Assembly: GCA_945878355.1 (NCBI GenBank)
Contig: CAMCTC010000012.1
Coordinates: forward strand, 11,279-75,278
Length of the DNA: 64,000 bases
Source: Bordetella parapertussis
GTDB taxonomy: Bacteria; Pseudomonadota; Gammaproteobacteria; Burkholderiales; Burkholderiaceae_C
Reading direction: 5' to 3'
Shown here: piece by piece, positions 26,950-35,466 of the stretch
Numbering within the stretch: position 1 is the stretch's first letter
How the letters are laid out: each line of letters opens with the position of its first letter
Program-made: the position numbers and the translations under genes
Notes under the pieces: model-generated
Told to the model about the DNA's origin: nothing
The model's database searches: none
What the model saw: only the letters and a program-made list of their open reading frames with translations

Positions 26950-27276
26950 ATGAGTGACCACAAAACGAACGACCCCAGCGCCGACGCCAGCGCCAACCAC
27001 GAATGGCCGCTGTGGGAGGTCTTTGTTCGCACCAAGGCTGGGTTAGACCACAAGCACTGCGGCAGCTTGCACGCGGCCGACCCCAAGCTCGCGATACAGC
27101 TGGCGCGCGACGTCTACACCCGGCGCCAGGAGGGCTGCAGCGTCTGGGTCGTGCGGTCTGACCAGATCGTCGCCAGCGACCCGGCTGACAAGGCCATGTA
27201 CTTCGACCCGGCCGAAGACAAGGTCTACCGCCACCCGACTTTCTACAAGCTCCCGCCCGAAGTCGACCACATGTGA
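26950..27276 (+). CDS. paaB: Phenylacetyl-CoA epoxidase subunit B
   Basis: A 108-residue PaaB with the core EWPLWEVFVRTKAGLDHKHCGSLHAADPKLAIQLARDVYTRRQEG. PaaB bridges the PaaAC heterodimers in the complex. An N-terminal extension of about 15 polar residues is not conserved. Its stop codon lies in the left arm of a terminator-like hairpin. Confidence 0.96.
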   Translation: MSDHKTNDPSADASANHEWPLWEVFVRTKAGLDHKHCGSLHAADPKLAIQLARDVYTRRQEGCSVWVVRSDQIVASDPADKAMYFDPAEDKVYRHPTFYKLPPEVDHM

Positions 27277-27323
27277 AAAGGTGAGTGGCTTCCTGCTGCG
27301 CGACGGCATCCATCTCACCTTTT
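27276..27323 (+). terminator. Terminator-like stem within the paa operon
   Basis: AAAAGGTGAG (27276-27285) pairs with CTCACCTTTT (27314-27323), a 10-bp stem with a 28-nt loop followed by one more T, between paaB and paaC. It could attenuate transcription or protect the paaAB message. The long loop makes strong termination unlikely. Confidence 0.45.
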
Positions 27324-27332
27324 TGGGTCTTT

Positions 27333-28100
27333 ATGACTGCATCGATTCAAATCCATCACGACGCCGCGACGCAATACCTGCTGCGCCTGGGCGACACCTG
27401 CTTGATCCTGGGCCAGCGCCTGGGCGAGTGGTGTGGCCACGCGCCGGTGCTCGAAGAAGACATCGCGCTGGCCAACATCGCGCTCGATCTGGTCGGCCAG
27501 GCTCGCGCGCTGCTGACACACGCCGGCAGCAGCGGCGGTTTCGACGAGGACCAGCTTGCTTTTCTGCGCGAAGAGCGCGATTACCTAAACCCGACGCTGG
27601 TCGAGCTGCCGCGCGGCGACTTCGCTTTCACGGTGCTGCGCAATCTGATGGTCTCGACCTGGCTCAAACTGATCTGGGCTGCGCTGGCTGACTCCAGCGA
27701 CGCCGAGCTTGCGGCCATCGCCGGCAAGGCGATCAAGGAAGCGCGCTACCACCAGCAGCATTCGGCCGACTGGCTGGTTCGGCTGGGTGATGGCACGGTT
27801 GAATCGAAGAAACGCTGCGAATCGGCGTTGTCAGCGCTGTGGCGCTACGCGGCCGAGCTGTTCGACGACGACGCGGTGGACAAGGCTGCGCACGCGACCG
27901 GTCTGGGACCGGCCTGGTCGTCGCTGCAAGCGCCATGGCGCGCCGAGATGGACGAAGTGCTGGCCGAGGCGACCTTGGCCGCGCCCCAGGACCAGGCGTT
28001 CCGCAGCACCGGCAAGCGCGGTGTTCACAGCGAGCACATGGGCCGCCTGCTGGCAGAGATGCAGCATCTGCAGCGCAGCTTTCCGGGCGGCGCGTGGTGA
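27333..28100 (+). CDS. paaC: Phenylacetyl-CoA epoxidase subunit C
   Basis: A 255-residue ferritin-like, iron-free structural subunit of the epoxidase. It has the family blocks RLGDTCLILGQRLGEWCGHAP, EEDIALANIALDLVGQAR and ARYHQQHSADWLVRLGDGT. The ATG at 27333 is chosen over the longer frame because MTASIQIHHDAATQYL is the usual N-terminus. Its TGA overlaps the GTG of paaD. Confidence 0.95.
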   Translation: MTASIQIHHDAATQYLLRLGDTCLILGQRLGEWCGHAPVLEEDIALANIALDLVGQARALLTHAGSSGGFDEDQLAFLREERDYLNPTLVELPRGDFAFTVLRNLMVSTWLKLIWAALADSSDAELAAIAGKAIKEARYHQQHSADWLVRLGDGTVESKKRCESALSALWRYAAELFDDDAVDKAAHATGLGPAWSSLQAPWRAEMDEVLAEATLAAPQDQAFRSTGKRGVHSEHMGRLLAEMQHLQRSFPGGAW

Positions 28101-28621
28101 CAGGCGCTGCGCTGGCCGACCCGACCCGGGCCGAGCGCGCCTGGGCTGTGTTGGGGACCGTGCTCGACCCCGAGGTGCCCGCGCTGTCGGTGCGCGACTT
28201 GGGCATCGTTCGCGACGTCATCGAGCACGACGATGGTCTGGAGATCGTGCTGACCCCCACTTACTCGGGTTGCCCGGCCACTGAGGTGATCGCGCAGGAC
28301 TGCCGGGATGCGATCGCCGCCGCCGGCCTGGGGGCGTCCCGGGTCACGCTGCGCCGCGCGCCGGCCTGGACGACAGACTGGATCAGCGACGAGGGCCGGC
28401 GCAAGCTTCGTGACTACGGCATTGCCCCGCCCGGCCCGGTGGAGCCCGGCGCTGGCGTGGCGATGCGCATCGTTCGCCGCCGTGCCGCGCCAGCGCTGGC
28501 CTGCCCGCGCTGCGGCAGCGTGCAGACCGAGCAGCTGTCGGCTTTCGGCTCGACTGCCTGCAAGTCGCTCTACCGCTGCACCGATTGCCGCGAACCCTTC
28601 GAACACTTCAAACCGATATGA
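28097..28621 (+). CDS. paaD: PaaD, maturation factor for the epoxidase
   Basis: A 174-residue protein with an N-terminal MIP18/DUF59 domain (VLDPEVPALSVRDLGIVRDV) and TYSGCPATEVIAQD, plus a C-terminal zinc-ribbon-like CPRCGS..CTDC motif. It probably helps insert the metal or Fe-S centres of PaaABCE. A GTG start overlaps the paaC stop (GTGA), and its own stop overlaps the paaE start (ATGA), indicating tight coupling. Confidence 0.92.
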   Translation: MTGAALADPTRAERAWAVLGTVLDPEVPALSVRDLGIVRDVIEHDDGLEIVLTPTYSGCPATEVIAQDCRDAIAAAGLGASRVTLRRAPAWTTDWISDEGRRKLRDYGIAPPGPVEPGAGVAMRIVRRRAAPALACPRCGSVQTEQLSAFGSTACKSLYRCTDCREPFEHFKPI

Positions 28622-29718
28622 GCACTCCGCTGTTCCACCCGCTGCGCGTTCGCGCCGTCGAGCCTGACACGGCCGAGGCGGTGATCGTCTCGTTCGAGGT
28701 GCCGACCGAACTGCGCGCGACCTTCGGTTTCATCCAGGGCCAGTACCTGACGCTGCGCCAGCAGATCGACGGCCAGGACTTGCGACGCTCGTACTCGATC
28801 TGCGCTGGCGTCGACGACGGCGAGCTTCGCGTGGGTGTGCGCAAGGTGCGCGGCGGGATGTTCTCGAACTGGATCAACGAGCAGTTGCGGGCCGGTGACA
28901 CGGTCAGCGTGATGGCACCGCAAGGACGCTTTCATGTCCCGTTAGATCCAGCAGCGCACCGCCACCATGTCGGCTTTGCCGGCGGCAGCGGCATCACGCC
29001 CATCCTGTCGATCATGAAGACAGTGCTCGCGCGCGAGCCGCACAGCCGTTTCACGCTGGTCTATGGCAACCGCTCGCTCAAGTCCACGATGTTCAAGGAG
29101 GAGATCGAGGACTTGAAGAACCGCTACATGACGCGGCTGGTGCTGCTGCATGTGTTCTCGGACGAGCAGACCGACTCACCGCTCAACATGGGGTTGATGA
29201 ACCGCGACAAGATTGCCGAACTGCTGGCGGGCGTGCTGCCGGCCGGGAGCATCGCGCAGGCTTACCTCTGTGGGCCGTTCCAGATGAACGACGAGGTCGA
29301 GGCCGCGCTGCTCGCAGCGGGCCTGCCCGGGGACCGCATCCACATCGAGCGCTTCGGTGTTGTCGCACCGGTCGGATCGACCAGCGCGGCAGCGGTCGGT
29401 GCGGCGGTCCACGAAGCCAGGCCGGGCGACGCCGAGCAGGCCCGCATCGTGATCATCCGCGACGGCTTGCGGCGTGAGATCGATTTTCAGCGCGACCAGC
29501 CCAGCATCCTCGACGCTGCGGCTGCTGCCGGGCTGGAACTGCCTTTCTCCTGCACCTCGGGCGTGTGTGGCACCTGCCGCGCCAAGGTGGTCGAGGGCGA
29601 TGTGCGGATGGACCGCAACTTCGCGCTCGACAAGGCCGACGTCGCGGCAGGCTTTGTGCTGGCCTGCCAGGCGCACCCGATCACGCCGTACCTTGTGCTG
29701 TCGTTCGACGAACGTTGA
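28618..29718 (+). CDS. paaE: Phenylacetyl-CoA epoxidase reductase
   Basis: A 366-residue reductase. It has an N-terminal FAD domain (RRSYSICAG), a NAD(P)H domain (GFAGGSGITPILSIMKTVL, AYLCGPFQMND), then a C-terminal plant-type [2Fe-2S] domain with LPFSCTSGVCGTCRAKV and a later FVLACQAHP cysteine. It passes electrons from NADPH to the PaaA diiron site. The ATG overlaps the paaD stop. Confidence 0.96.
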   Translation: MSTPLFHPLRVRAVEPDTAEAVIVSFEVPTELRATFGFIQGQYLTLRQQIDGQDLRRSYSICAGVDDGELRVGVRKVRGGMFSNWINEQLRAGDTVSVMAPQGRFHVPLDPAAHRHHVGFAGGSGITPILSIMKTVLAREPHSRFTLVYGNRSLKSTMFKEEIEDLKNRYMTRLVLLHVFSDEQTDSPLNMGLMNRDKIAELLAGVLPAGSIAQAYLCGPFQMNDEVEAALLAAGLPGDRIHIERFGVVAPVGSTSAAAVGAAVHEARPGDAEQARIVIIRDGLRREIDFQRDQPSILDAAAAAGLELPFSCTSGVCGTCRAKVVEGDVRMDRNFALDKADVAAGFVLACQAHPITPYLVLSFDER

Positions 29719-29728
29719 GCGGGCACCT

Positions 29729-30391
29729 ATGGCACGCGGCCGCGCAGCAGGATACGAAGATCAGCGCGAGCTGATCCTGGCGCGCGCTGCGGCGCTGTTT
29801 GCGCAGCGCGGCTACCCCGCGACCTCGATGAATGAGGTGGCGCAAGCCTGTGGCCTGTCCAAGGCCACGCTCTACCACTACTACCGCGACAAGTACGCGC
29901 TGCTGGTCAGCATCGCCGAGGGTCATGTGCGCAAGCTCGACATGCTGGTGGCCGAGGTGCTGGCGCAGGACCTGGCGCCCGAGCTGCGGCTGCGCGCGCT
30001 GATCCGACGCATCGTCGCCGAGTACGCTGGTGCCCAGCATGCGCACCGGGTGCTGACCGAGGACGTTAGGTTTCTAGCGCCCGCCGACCGAGAGCGCGTG
30101 CTAGGCCACGAGCGTGCGGTGGTCGCCGGTTTTGCGCAAGCGGTGGCTGGTCTGCGGCCCGAGCTGGCTGCGGCGGCGCTGGCCAAGCCGATGACGATGC
30201 TGCTGTTTGGCATGCTGAACTGGATGTTCACCTGGATGCAGCCCGACGGCGCGCTAGACCACGACACGCTGGCGCCGATGGTGGCCGATCTGTTCCTGGG
30301 GGGCCTGCAGGCCGTCCAGCCTCCGAATGCTGGCGGCCTGCTCGTCGTCCAACCTCCGAATGCTGGCGGCCTGCAGGCGCGCCAACCCTGA
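29729..30391 (+). CDS. TetR-family regulator of the paa cluster
   Basis: A 220-residue TetR repressor with the N-terminal helix-turn-helix TSMNEVAQACGLSKATLYHYYRDKYALL and a C-terminal effector domain. It lies 10 bp after paaE, the usual place of PaaR in betaproteobacteria, where phenylacetyl-CoA is the inducer. The operator at 23949 is a likely target. The last 25 residues are an 11-residue tandem repeat, VQPPNAGGLxx, not expected in the family. Confidence 0.85.
   Translation: MARGRAAGYEDQRELILARAAALFAQRGYPATSMNEVAQACGLSKATLYHYYRDKYALLVSIAEGHVRKLDMLVAEVLAQDLAPELRLRALIRRIVAEYAGAQHAHRVLTEDVRFLAPADRERVLGHERAVVAGFAQAVAGLRPELAAAALAKPMTMLLFGMLNWMFTWMQPDGALDHDTLAPMVADLFLGGLQAVQPPNAGGLLVVQPPNAGGLQARQP
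30314..30373 (+). repeat. 33-bp-period tandem repeat at the 3' end of the TetR gene
   Basis: Two 27-bp units (30314-30340 and 30347-30373) differ at one base and recur with a period of 33 bp, adding exactly 11 residues per unit in frame. A partial third copy, GGCCTGCAGG, precedes them. This looks like recent in-frame duplication. Confidence 0.85.
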
Positions 30392-30439
30392 CCTGAGAGC
30401 CCTCGACATGACACAGACCATGCAGAGAAAGCGCTGACC

Positions 30440-31687
30440 GTGAGCCACCGCACCCCCTTGCCGCCGGACCTGACGGGCTTTGACCTGCGCGCCTTGCCGC
30501 CGTCGTTCCATCACAACCCCTACCGTTGGTACGCCGCGCTGCGCGAGCAAAGCCCGGTGCGCAGCATGCCCGACGGCAGCGTATTGCTGACCCGCTACCG
30601 CGACTGTGAAGCGGTGTACCGCGACCCGCGGCTGTTCAGCTCGGACAAGCGTGCCGAGTTCGGCCCGAAGTACGGCGTCGGCAGCCCGCTGTTTGAGCAC
30701 CACACCAGCAGCCTGGTGTTCAACGACCCGCCGCTGCACAGCCGCGTTCGGCGGCTGATCGCCGGTGCACTGACGGCGCGTGCCACCGATGCGCTAGAGG
30801 CCGGTGTGACTCAATGGATAGACCATTTGCTGGACCGCATGGCCGGCAAGGCCGCGCGGGGCGAGCCGGTCGACCTGATCGCAGACTTTGCGTCGGCGAT
30901 TCCGGTCGAGGTGATCGGCAAGCTGCTGGGTGTGCCCCAGGGCGAGCGCGGCCCGCTGCGCGACTGGTCGCTGGCGATCCTGGGCGCGCTCGAGCCCAGC
31001 CTGGACGCGGCGCAATTGGCGCTGGGCCACCAGGCGGTGACCGATTTCTCGGCCTACCTGCGCGAACTGGTGGCGCAGCGCCGTGAGCAGCCCGGCGACC
31101 CGGCGCGCGACGTGCTCACCCGGTTGATCCAGGGCGAGAGCGGCGCCCAAGACCAGCGCCTGACCGAGTCTGAGCTGGTGCAGAACTGCATCTTCATCCT
31201 CAACGCCGGCCACGAGACCACGACCAACCTGATCGGCAACGGGCTGATGTCGCTGCTGGACTGGCCGGACCAGAAGCAGTTGCTCGTCGAGCAGCCCGAG
31301 TTGATCGACGGCGCGGTCGAGGAGTTTTTGCGTTTTGAGAGCTCCAACCAACTCGGCAACCGGATCAGCACCGCCGAGGCCGTGGTCGGTGGGCTGACGC
31401 TGGCCGCCGGCACCCGCATCACGCTGTGCATAGGCGCTGCCAACCGCGACCCGGCGGTGGTGGCCTACCCGGACCGGCTCGACATCCGCCGCAGCCCGAA
31501 TCGCCACCTGGCTTTCGGCTATGGCCCGCACCAATGCGTGGGCATGGGCCTGGCGCGGCTTGAGGGCAGGGTGGCGATCGGACGCTTTCTGCAGCGCTTC
31601 CCAAACTACGCGCTGGCCGGCCCGGCAGTGCGCGGCGGGCGCGTGAGGTTCCGGGGTTACCTGAGCCTTGGTTTGCGGGGGCTTTGA
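30440..31687 (+). CDS. Cytochrome P450
   Basis: A 415-residue soluble bacterial P450. The I-helix motif is AGHETT, the K-helix ExxR is EFLR, and the haem-binding loop FGYGPHQCVGMGLAR carries the cysteine ligand. It hydroxylates an unknown substrate using external redox partners; none is encoded next to it. The start is GTG at 30440. A 9-codon frame (ATG 30408 to TGA 30437) ends three bases before it. Proximity to paa may be incidental or point to aromatic/alicyclic acid degradation. Confidence 0.9.
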   Translation: MSHRTPLPPDLTGFDLRALPPSFHHNPYRWYAALREQSPVRSMPDGSVLLTRYRDCEAVYRDPRLFSSDKRAEFGPKYGVGSPLFEHHTSSLVFNDPPLHSRVRRLIAGALTARATDALEAGVTQWIDHLLDRMAGKAARGEPVDLIADFASAIPVEVIGKLLGVPQGERGPLRDWSLAILGALEPSLDAAQLALGHQAVTDFSAYLRELVAQRREQPGDPARDVLTRLIQGESGAQDQRLTESELVQNCIFILNAGHETTTNLIGNGLMSLLDWPDQKQLLVEQPELIDGAVEEFLRFESSNQLGNRISTAEAVVGGLTLAAGTRITLCIGAANRDPAVVAYPDRLDIRRSPNRHLAFGYGPHQCVGMGLARLEGRVAIGRFLQRFPNYALAGPAVRGGRVRFRGYLSLGLRGL

Positions 31688-31709
31688 GGTTTTTCCGTTG
31701 AGCTTGAGC

Positions 31710-31738
31710 TTGAAACCACAGCCATGTCCTGCTATTCT
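31710..31738 (+). promoter_or_regulatory. Promoter giving a near-leaderless antitoxin mRNA
   Basis: TTGAAA (31710-31715) and TATTCT (31733-31738) are separated by 17 bp. The predicted transcription start, about 7 bases after the -10 box, coincides with the antitoxin ATG at 31746. Confidence 0.55.
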
Positions 31739-31745
31739 AGTCAGC

Positions 31746-32042
31746 ATGACCAGAATGAATGAAGCCGATACGGCCATTCCACCTTCGCCAGCATCCTGGC
31801 GTCTTCAGGACGCCAAAGCGCGCTTCAGCGAGTTGGTTCGGTTGGCGCACAGCGAAGGGCCGCAGCATGTCACGCTGCATGGCCGTGAGGCCGTCGTGGT
31901 TGTTGACGCCGGCGAGTTCCGCCGGATGCAAGGCCAGCGCTCGGGCCAGTTGTTGGTCGATGCCATCGCGTCCTCACCCCACCGTGAGATCGAAATCGAG
32001 CCCGCGCGGTCGGCCATGCCGGTGCGGGATTTGGTGCTGTGA
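31746..32042 (+). CDS. Phd/YefM-type antitoxin of a VapC pair
   Basis: A 98-residue antitoxin with the Phd-like core WRLQDAKARFSELVRLAHSEGPQHVTLHGREAVVVVDAGEFRRM and a disordered C-terminus that would bind the toxin. It overlaps the PIN toxin by GTGA. The ATG at 31746 seems leaderless; the ATG at 31755 is an alternative. Antitoxin and complex likely repress their own promoter. Confidence 0.88.
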   Translation: MTRMNEADTAIPPSPASWRLQDAKARFSELVRLAHSEGPQHVTLHGREAVVVVDAGEFRRMQGQRSGQLLVDAIASSPHREIEIEPARSAMPVRDLVL

Positions 32043-32485
32043 GCGCCTGGCTGCTCGACACCAACGTCATTTCCGAACTGCGTCGGCCTCGCCCCGATGG
32101 GCGGGTCTTGGCCTTTGTCGCCAGCCAGCCGATGGATCAACTGTTCGTCAGCGCCGTCACCTTCGCTGAAATTCGTTTCGGCATTGAGATGGTCGATGAT
32201 TCGATCCGCCGCGCCGAACTCCATGACTGGTTGCTGCACAAACTGCGTCCGATGTTTGACCAACGCGTGCTGCCGGTTTCTGAGGACGTCATGTTCAAGT
32301 GGCGGTTGCTCGTGGAGGACGGCCGCAAGTCCGGTCACACCTACTCTCAGCCCGACCTGATCATCGCCGCCACCGGCCTGCACCATGGCCTGACGGTCGT
32401 GACGCGCGATACAGCCGACTTCGCCCGCGCTCGCGTGCCGCTGTTCAACCCCTGGCTCACCGATACACCGCAGGTCCGACAGTGA
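32039..32485 (+). CDS. vapC: PIN-domain ribonuclease toxin (VapC/FitB type)
   Basis: A 148-residue PIN-domain RNase. Metal-binding acidic residues are LLDTNVISE (Asp, N-terminus), FAEIRFGIE (Glu), and the C-terminal SQPDLIIAA and VVTRDTADFA pair. Such toxins cut specific tRNAs or rRNA. A GTG start overlaps the antitoxin stop. FitB-like proteins with Phd-type partners share this pattern. Confidence 0.9.
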   Translation: MSAWLLDTNVISELRRPRPDGRVLAFVASQPMDQLFVSAVTFAEIRFGIEMVDDSIRRAELHDWLLHKLRPMFDQRVLPVSEDVMFKWRLLVEDGRKSGHTYSQPDLIIAATGLHHGLTVVTRDTADFARARVPLFNPWLTDTPQVRQ

Positions 32486-32500
32486 CCACTGGCGGGTGGG

Positions 32501-32749
32501 TCAGGCAGCGGGTGCTTGACCCGCCGCCGGGCGACTTCTGGACCAGTCGACTGCGTCAGCGATATCGGCTTCGTCCAAGTCCAGCTCGGCCAGCTTGGCC
32601 CGAACAGCATCGCCGCGCTGGATTCGCACTGGTGTCAGGATGATCTGTCCGTTGCGCACCTCGATGTCGCAATAATCAGTCTGGCCCACCGATGCGGTGA
32701 TGCTCGTGGGCAGCGTAAGCTGATTTCTTGCGGTGATCTTGGCCAGCAT
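32501..32749 (-). CDS. Orphan AbrB/MazE-type antitoxin
   Basis: An 82-residue protein with the SpoVT-AbrB swapped-hairpin motif (AKITARNQLTLPTSITASVGQTDYCDIEVRNGQIILTPVR) and an acidic tail suited to toxin binding. Its usual partner would be a PIN-domain toxin immediately downstream on the same strand, but the downstream side is the convergent vapC. It begins 14 bp after the CoA-transferase gene on the same strand. It is either a solitary antitoxin or the remnant of a pair. Confidence 0.75.
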   Translation of the reverse strand: MLAKITARNQLTLPTSITASVGQTDYCDIEVRNGQIILTPVRIQRGDAVRAKLAELDLDEADIADAVDWSRSRPAAGQAPAA

Positions 32750-32762
32750 GATCGTGATCTGG

Positions 32763-33980
32763 CTAACGCAAACGTCCCGTCTCACCCCGAGCCGGCCAAC
32801 CGCCGCCCTGGGCCAGTGCCTCGCGCAGCGCATCGCCGTGCTGGTCCAGTGAGGGTGGGGCCTGGTCGGCCATCGCACGCTGGCCGTCGAAGCGCATCGG
32901 GTTGGCCACCAGCGGCATCACCCGGTCGTCTTCGCTGCGCAGGCTGGTCTGCATGCCGCGCGCCACCACCTGCGGGTGCTCGAACACCTCCGGCACTTTG
33001 AGGATCGGTGCGCAAGGCACGGCGTTGGGCTCTAGCAGCGCCACCCACTCCAGCGTCGTGCGTTGGAGCATCCAACCCGCGAGCACCGGGCTCAGCGACT
33101 CGCGGTTCGTGAGGCGGTCGGTGTTGGTGGCATAGCGCGCATCCTGGGCCAGCGCCGCGTCGCCGGCCAGCTGGCAGAAGCGAGTGAACTGGCCGTCGTT
33201 GCCCACCGCCAGCACGATGTGGCCGTCTTTCGTCGGGAACACCTGGTAGGGCACGACGTTGAGGTGCGCGTTGCCCATGCGCTGCGGCACCACGCCGCCG
33301 ACCAGGAAGTTGCTCGCCTGGTTGGCCAGCATCGCCACCTGCACGTCGAGCAGCCCGGCGTCGATGTGGTGGCCCAGCCCCGTGCGGCCGCGCTCGACCA
33401 GCGCGGCCAGGATCGCAGTGGTGGCGTACAGGCCCGTGAACAGGTCGGCCACTGCCAAACCCGCTTTCTGCGGTTGGCTGCCTGGCGTGCCTTCTTTCTC
33501 GCCAGTCAGGCTCATCAGCCCGCCGGTGGCCTGGATCGCGAAGTCGTAGCCCGCGGCGCCAGCCATCGGCCCGCTCTGGCCGTAACCAGTGACCGAGCAG
33601 TACACCAGCCCCGGGTTGTGTGCCGACAGCGCCGCATAGTCCAGCCCGTAGCGCGCGAGCTGGCCTACCTTGTAGTTCTCGAGCAGCACATCGGCCTCAG
33701 CCGCGAGTTGGCGCACCATCGCCGCGCCCTCGGCGGTGGCGATGTCGATCGCGATCGACCGCTTGCCGCGGTTGGCGCTGACGTAGTAAGCCGACATCCG
33801 CTCGGCCACATCGCCCCACCAGGGCGGGCCCCAGGCGCGTGTGTCGTCGCCGACATCGGGCCGCTCGACCTTGATCACATCAGCGCCGTAATCGGCCAGC
33901 AGCTGGCCCGACCAGGGGCCGGCCAGAACACGCGACAAATCCAGCACCTTGATGCCGGCGAGAAGTTTGGGACCGCTCAC
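32763..33980 (-). CDS. CaiB/BaiF CoA-transferase, probably glutarate CoA-transferase
   Basis: A 405-residue class III CoA-transferase: GIKVLDLSRVLAGPWSGQLLADYGADVIKVE, the catalytic Asp region, and HIDAGLLDVQVAMLANQ. The GTG start (33980) has AAGGA upstream and fits VSGPKLLAGIKVLDLS. The gene lies directly downstream of gcdH in the same orientation, a pairing seen for succinyl-CoA:glutarate CoA-transferase. It would make glutaryl-CoA for GcdH. The substrate is inferred from context. Confidence 0.85.
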   Translation of the reverse strand: MSGPKLLAGIKVLDLSRVLAGPWSGQLLADYGADVIKVERPDVGDDTRAWGPPWWGDVAERMSAYYVSANRGKRSIAIDIATAEGAAMVRQLAAEADVLLENYKVGQLARYGLDYAALSAHNPGLVYCSVTGYGQSGPMAGAAGYDFAIQATGGLMSLTGEKEGTPGSQPQKAGLAVADLFTGLYATTAILAALVERGRTGLGHHIDAGLLDVQVAMLANQASNFLVGGVVPQRMGNAHLNVVPYQVFPTKDGHIVLAVGNDGQFTRFCQLAGDAALAQDARYATNTDRLTNRESLSPVLAGWMLQRTTLEWVALLEPNAVPCAPILKVPEVFEHPQVVARGMQTSLRSEDDRVMPLVANPMRFDGQRAMADQAPPSLDQHGDALREALAQGGGWPARGETGRLR

Positions 33981-34098
33981 GGGAGTTCCTTCGACAAGAG
34001 TTGAACCAATTGGGTTGAACCAAGTGGACGCCGCGGAACCGGCTTTGCCGGGCCGCTGGCGGCGCCAGTCGACAAGCATGTCGGCTGGCCCTCGCAGG

Positions 34099-34128
34099 CG
34101 GGAAACAGTCCGCAGGGACTGTTTCCCG
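34099..34128. repeat. 13-bp perfect hairpin between gcdH and the CoA-transferase gene
   Basis: CGGGAAACAGTCC (34099-34111) pairs perfectly with GGACTGTTTCCCG (34116-34128) around a 4-nt loop. A second GC-rich palindrome, GCCCCCATGGGGGTGC, follows about 10 bases downstream. No T-run is present. It looks like a REP-type intergenic element, unrelated in sequence to the 79-bp family. Confidence 0.65.
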
Positions 34129-34173
34129 TCCGGGCTCGGCCCCCATGGGGGTGCCGCAGGCGCTTCGGGGGGG

Positions 34174-35355
34174 TTATGAAAATGCCTGGATGCCGGTGAT
34201 CGCCCGGCCCAGGATCAGCGCATGCACGTCGTGCGTGCCCTCGTAGGTGTTGACCACCTCGAGGTTGACCATGTGGCGGATCACGCCGTATTCGTCCGAG
34301 ATGCCGTTGCCGCCCAGCATGTCGCGTGCCATCCGCGCGATGTCCAGCGCTTTGCCGCAGGAGTTGCGTTTCATGATCGAAGTGATTTCGACCGACGCGG
34401 TGCCGGCGTCCTTCATCCGGCCCAGTTGCAAACAGCCCTGCAGGCCGAGCGTGATCTCGGTCTGCATGTCGGCCAGCTTCTTCTGGATCAGCTGGTTGGC
34501 GGCCAGCGGCCTGCCAAACTGCTGGCGGTCCAGCACATACTGGCGGGCGCGGTGGAAGCAGTCCTCGGCAGCGCCCAGCGCGCCCCAAGCGATGCCGTAG
34601 CGCGCGCTGTTCAGGCAGGTGAACGGGCCTTTCAAGCCGCGCACGTCGGGGAAAGCGTCTTCCTCGGGGCAGAACACCCCGTCCATCACGATCTCGCCGG
34701 TGATAGACGCGCGCAGACCCACCTTGCTGTGGATCGTCGGCGCGCTCAAGCCCGCAGCACCCTTGTTCAGGATGAAGCCGCGGATCGCGCCTTCGTCGTC
34801 CTTGGCCCACACCAGAAATACATCGGCGATCGGCGAGTTGCTGATCCACATCTTGGCGCCCGACAGGCTGTAGCCGCCGGCCACCTTCTTCGCGCGGGTG
34901 ACCATGCTGCCGGGGTCCGAGCCGTGGTTGGGCTCGGTCAGGCCAAAGCAGCCGACCCATTCGCCGCGCGCCAGTTTGGGCAGGTATTTCTGCTTCTGCG
35001 CCTCGGTGCCGAACTCATTGATCGGCACCATCACCAGCGAGGACTGCACGCTCATCATCGAGCGGTAGCCCGAATCGACCCGCTCGACTTCTCGCGCCAC
35101 CAGGCCGTAGCAGACGTAGTTCAGGCCCGCGCCGCCGTAGGCCTCAGGGATCGTCGGCCCCAGCAACCCCAGCGCGCCCATCTCGTTGAAGATCGCACGG
35201 TCGGTCTTCTCGTGCCTGAAAGCCTCCAGCACCCGCGGCGCCAGCCGCTCCTGGCAGTAGCTGTTGGCGGCGTCGCGCACCGCGCGCTCGTCGTCGCTGA
35301 GCTGGGCGTCGAGTTGCAGCGGGTCGTCCCAGATGAATTTGGCGTGGCTGGCCAT
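34174..35355 (-). CDS. gcdH: Glutaryl-CoA dehydrogenase
   Basis: A 393-residue acyl-CoA dehydrogenase that oxidises and decarboxylates glutaryl-CoA to crotonyl-CoA, in lysine, tryptophan and aromatic catabolism. Family marks are [44 protein letters not shown] and the catalytic base in [20 protein letters not shown]. The start [13 protein letters not shown] is typical. A CaiB-type CoA-transferase follows after 193 bp. Confidence 0.95.
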   Translation of the reverse strand: MASHAKFIWDDPLQLDAQLSDDERAVRDAANSYCQERLAPRVLEAFRHEKTDRAIFNEMGALGLLGPTIPEAYGGAGLNYVCYGLVAREVERVDSGYRSMMSVQSSLVMVPINEFGTEAQKQKYLPKLARGEWVGCFGLTEPNHGSDPGSMVTRAKKVAGGYSLSGAKMWISNSPIADVFLVWAKDDEGAIRGFILNKGAAGLSAPTIHSKVGLRASITGEIVMDGVFCPEEDAFPDVRGLKGPFTCLNSARYGIAWGALGAAEDCFHRARQYVLDRQQFGRPLAANQLIQKKLADMQTEITLGLQGCLQLGRMKDAGTASVEITSIMKRNSCGKALDIARMARDMLGGNGISDEYGVIRHMVNLEVVNTYEGTHDVHALILGRAITGIQAFS

Positions 35356-35466
35356 GGTGGATGTCCTGTGGATGGCTTGAGGGGTTGGCAATGCTGGCCG
35401 GTCGCCACTCGGGCGCGCCAGCGCTGCCGCGCTTGATGGGCGAACGATAGCAAGACCTGCGCGGCG

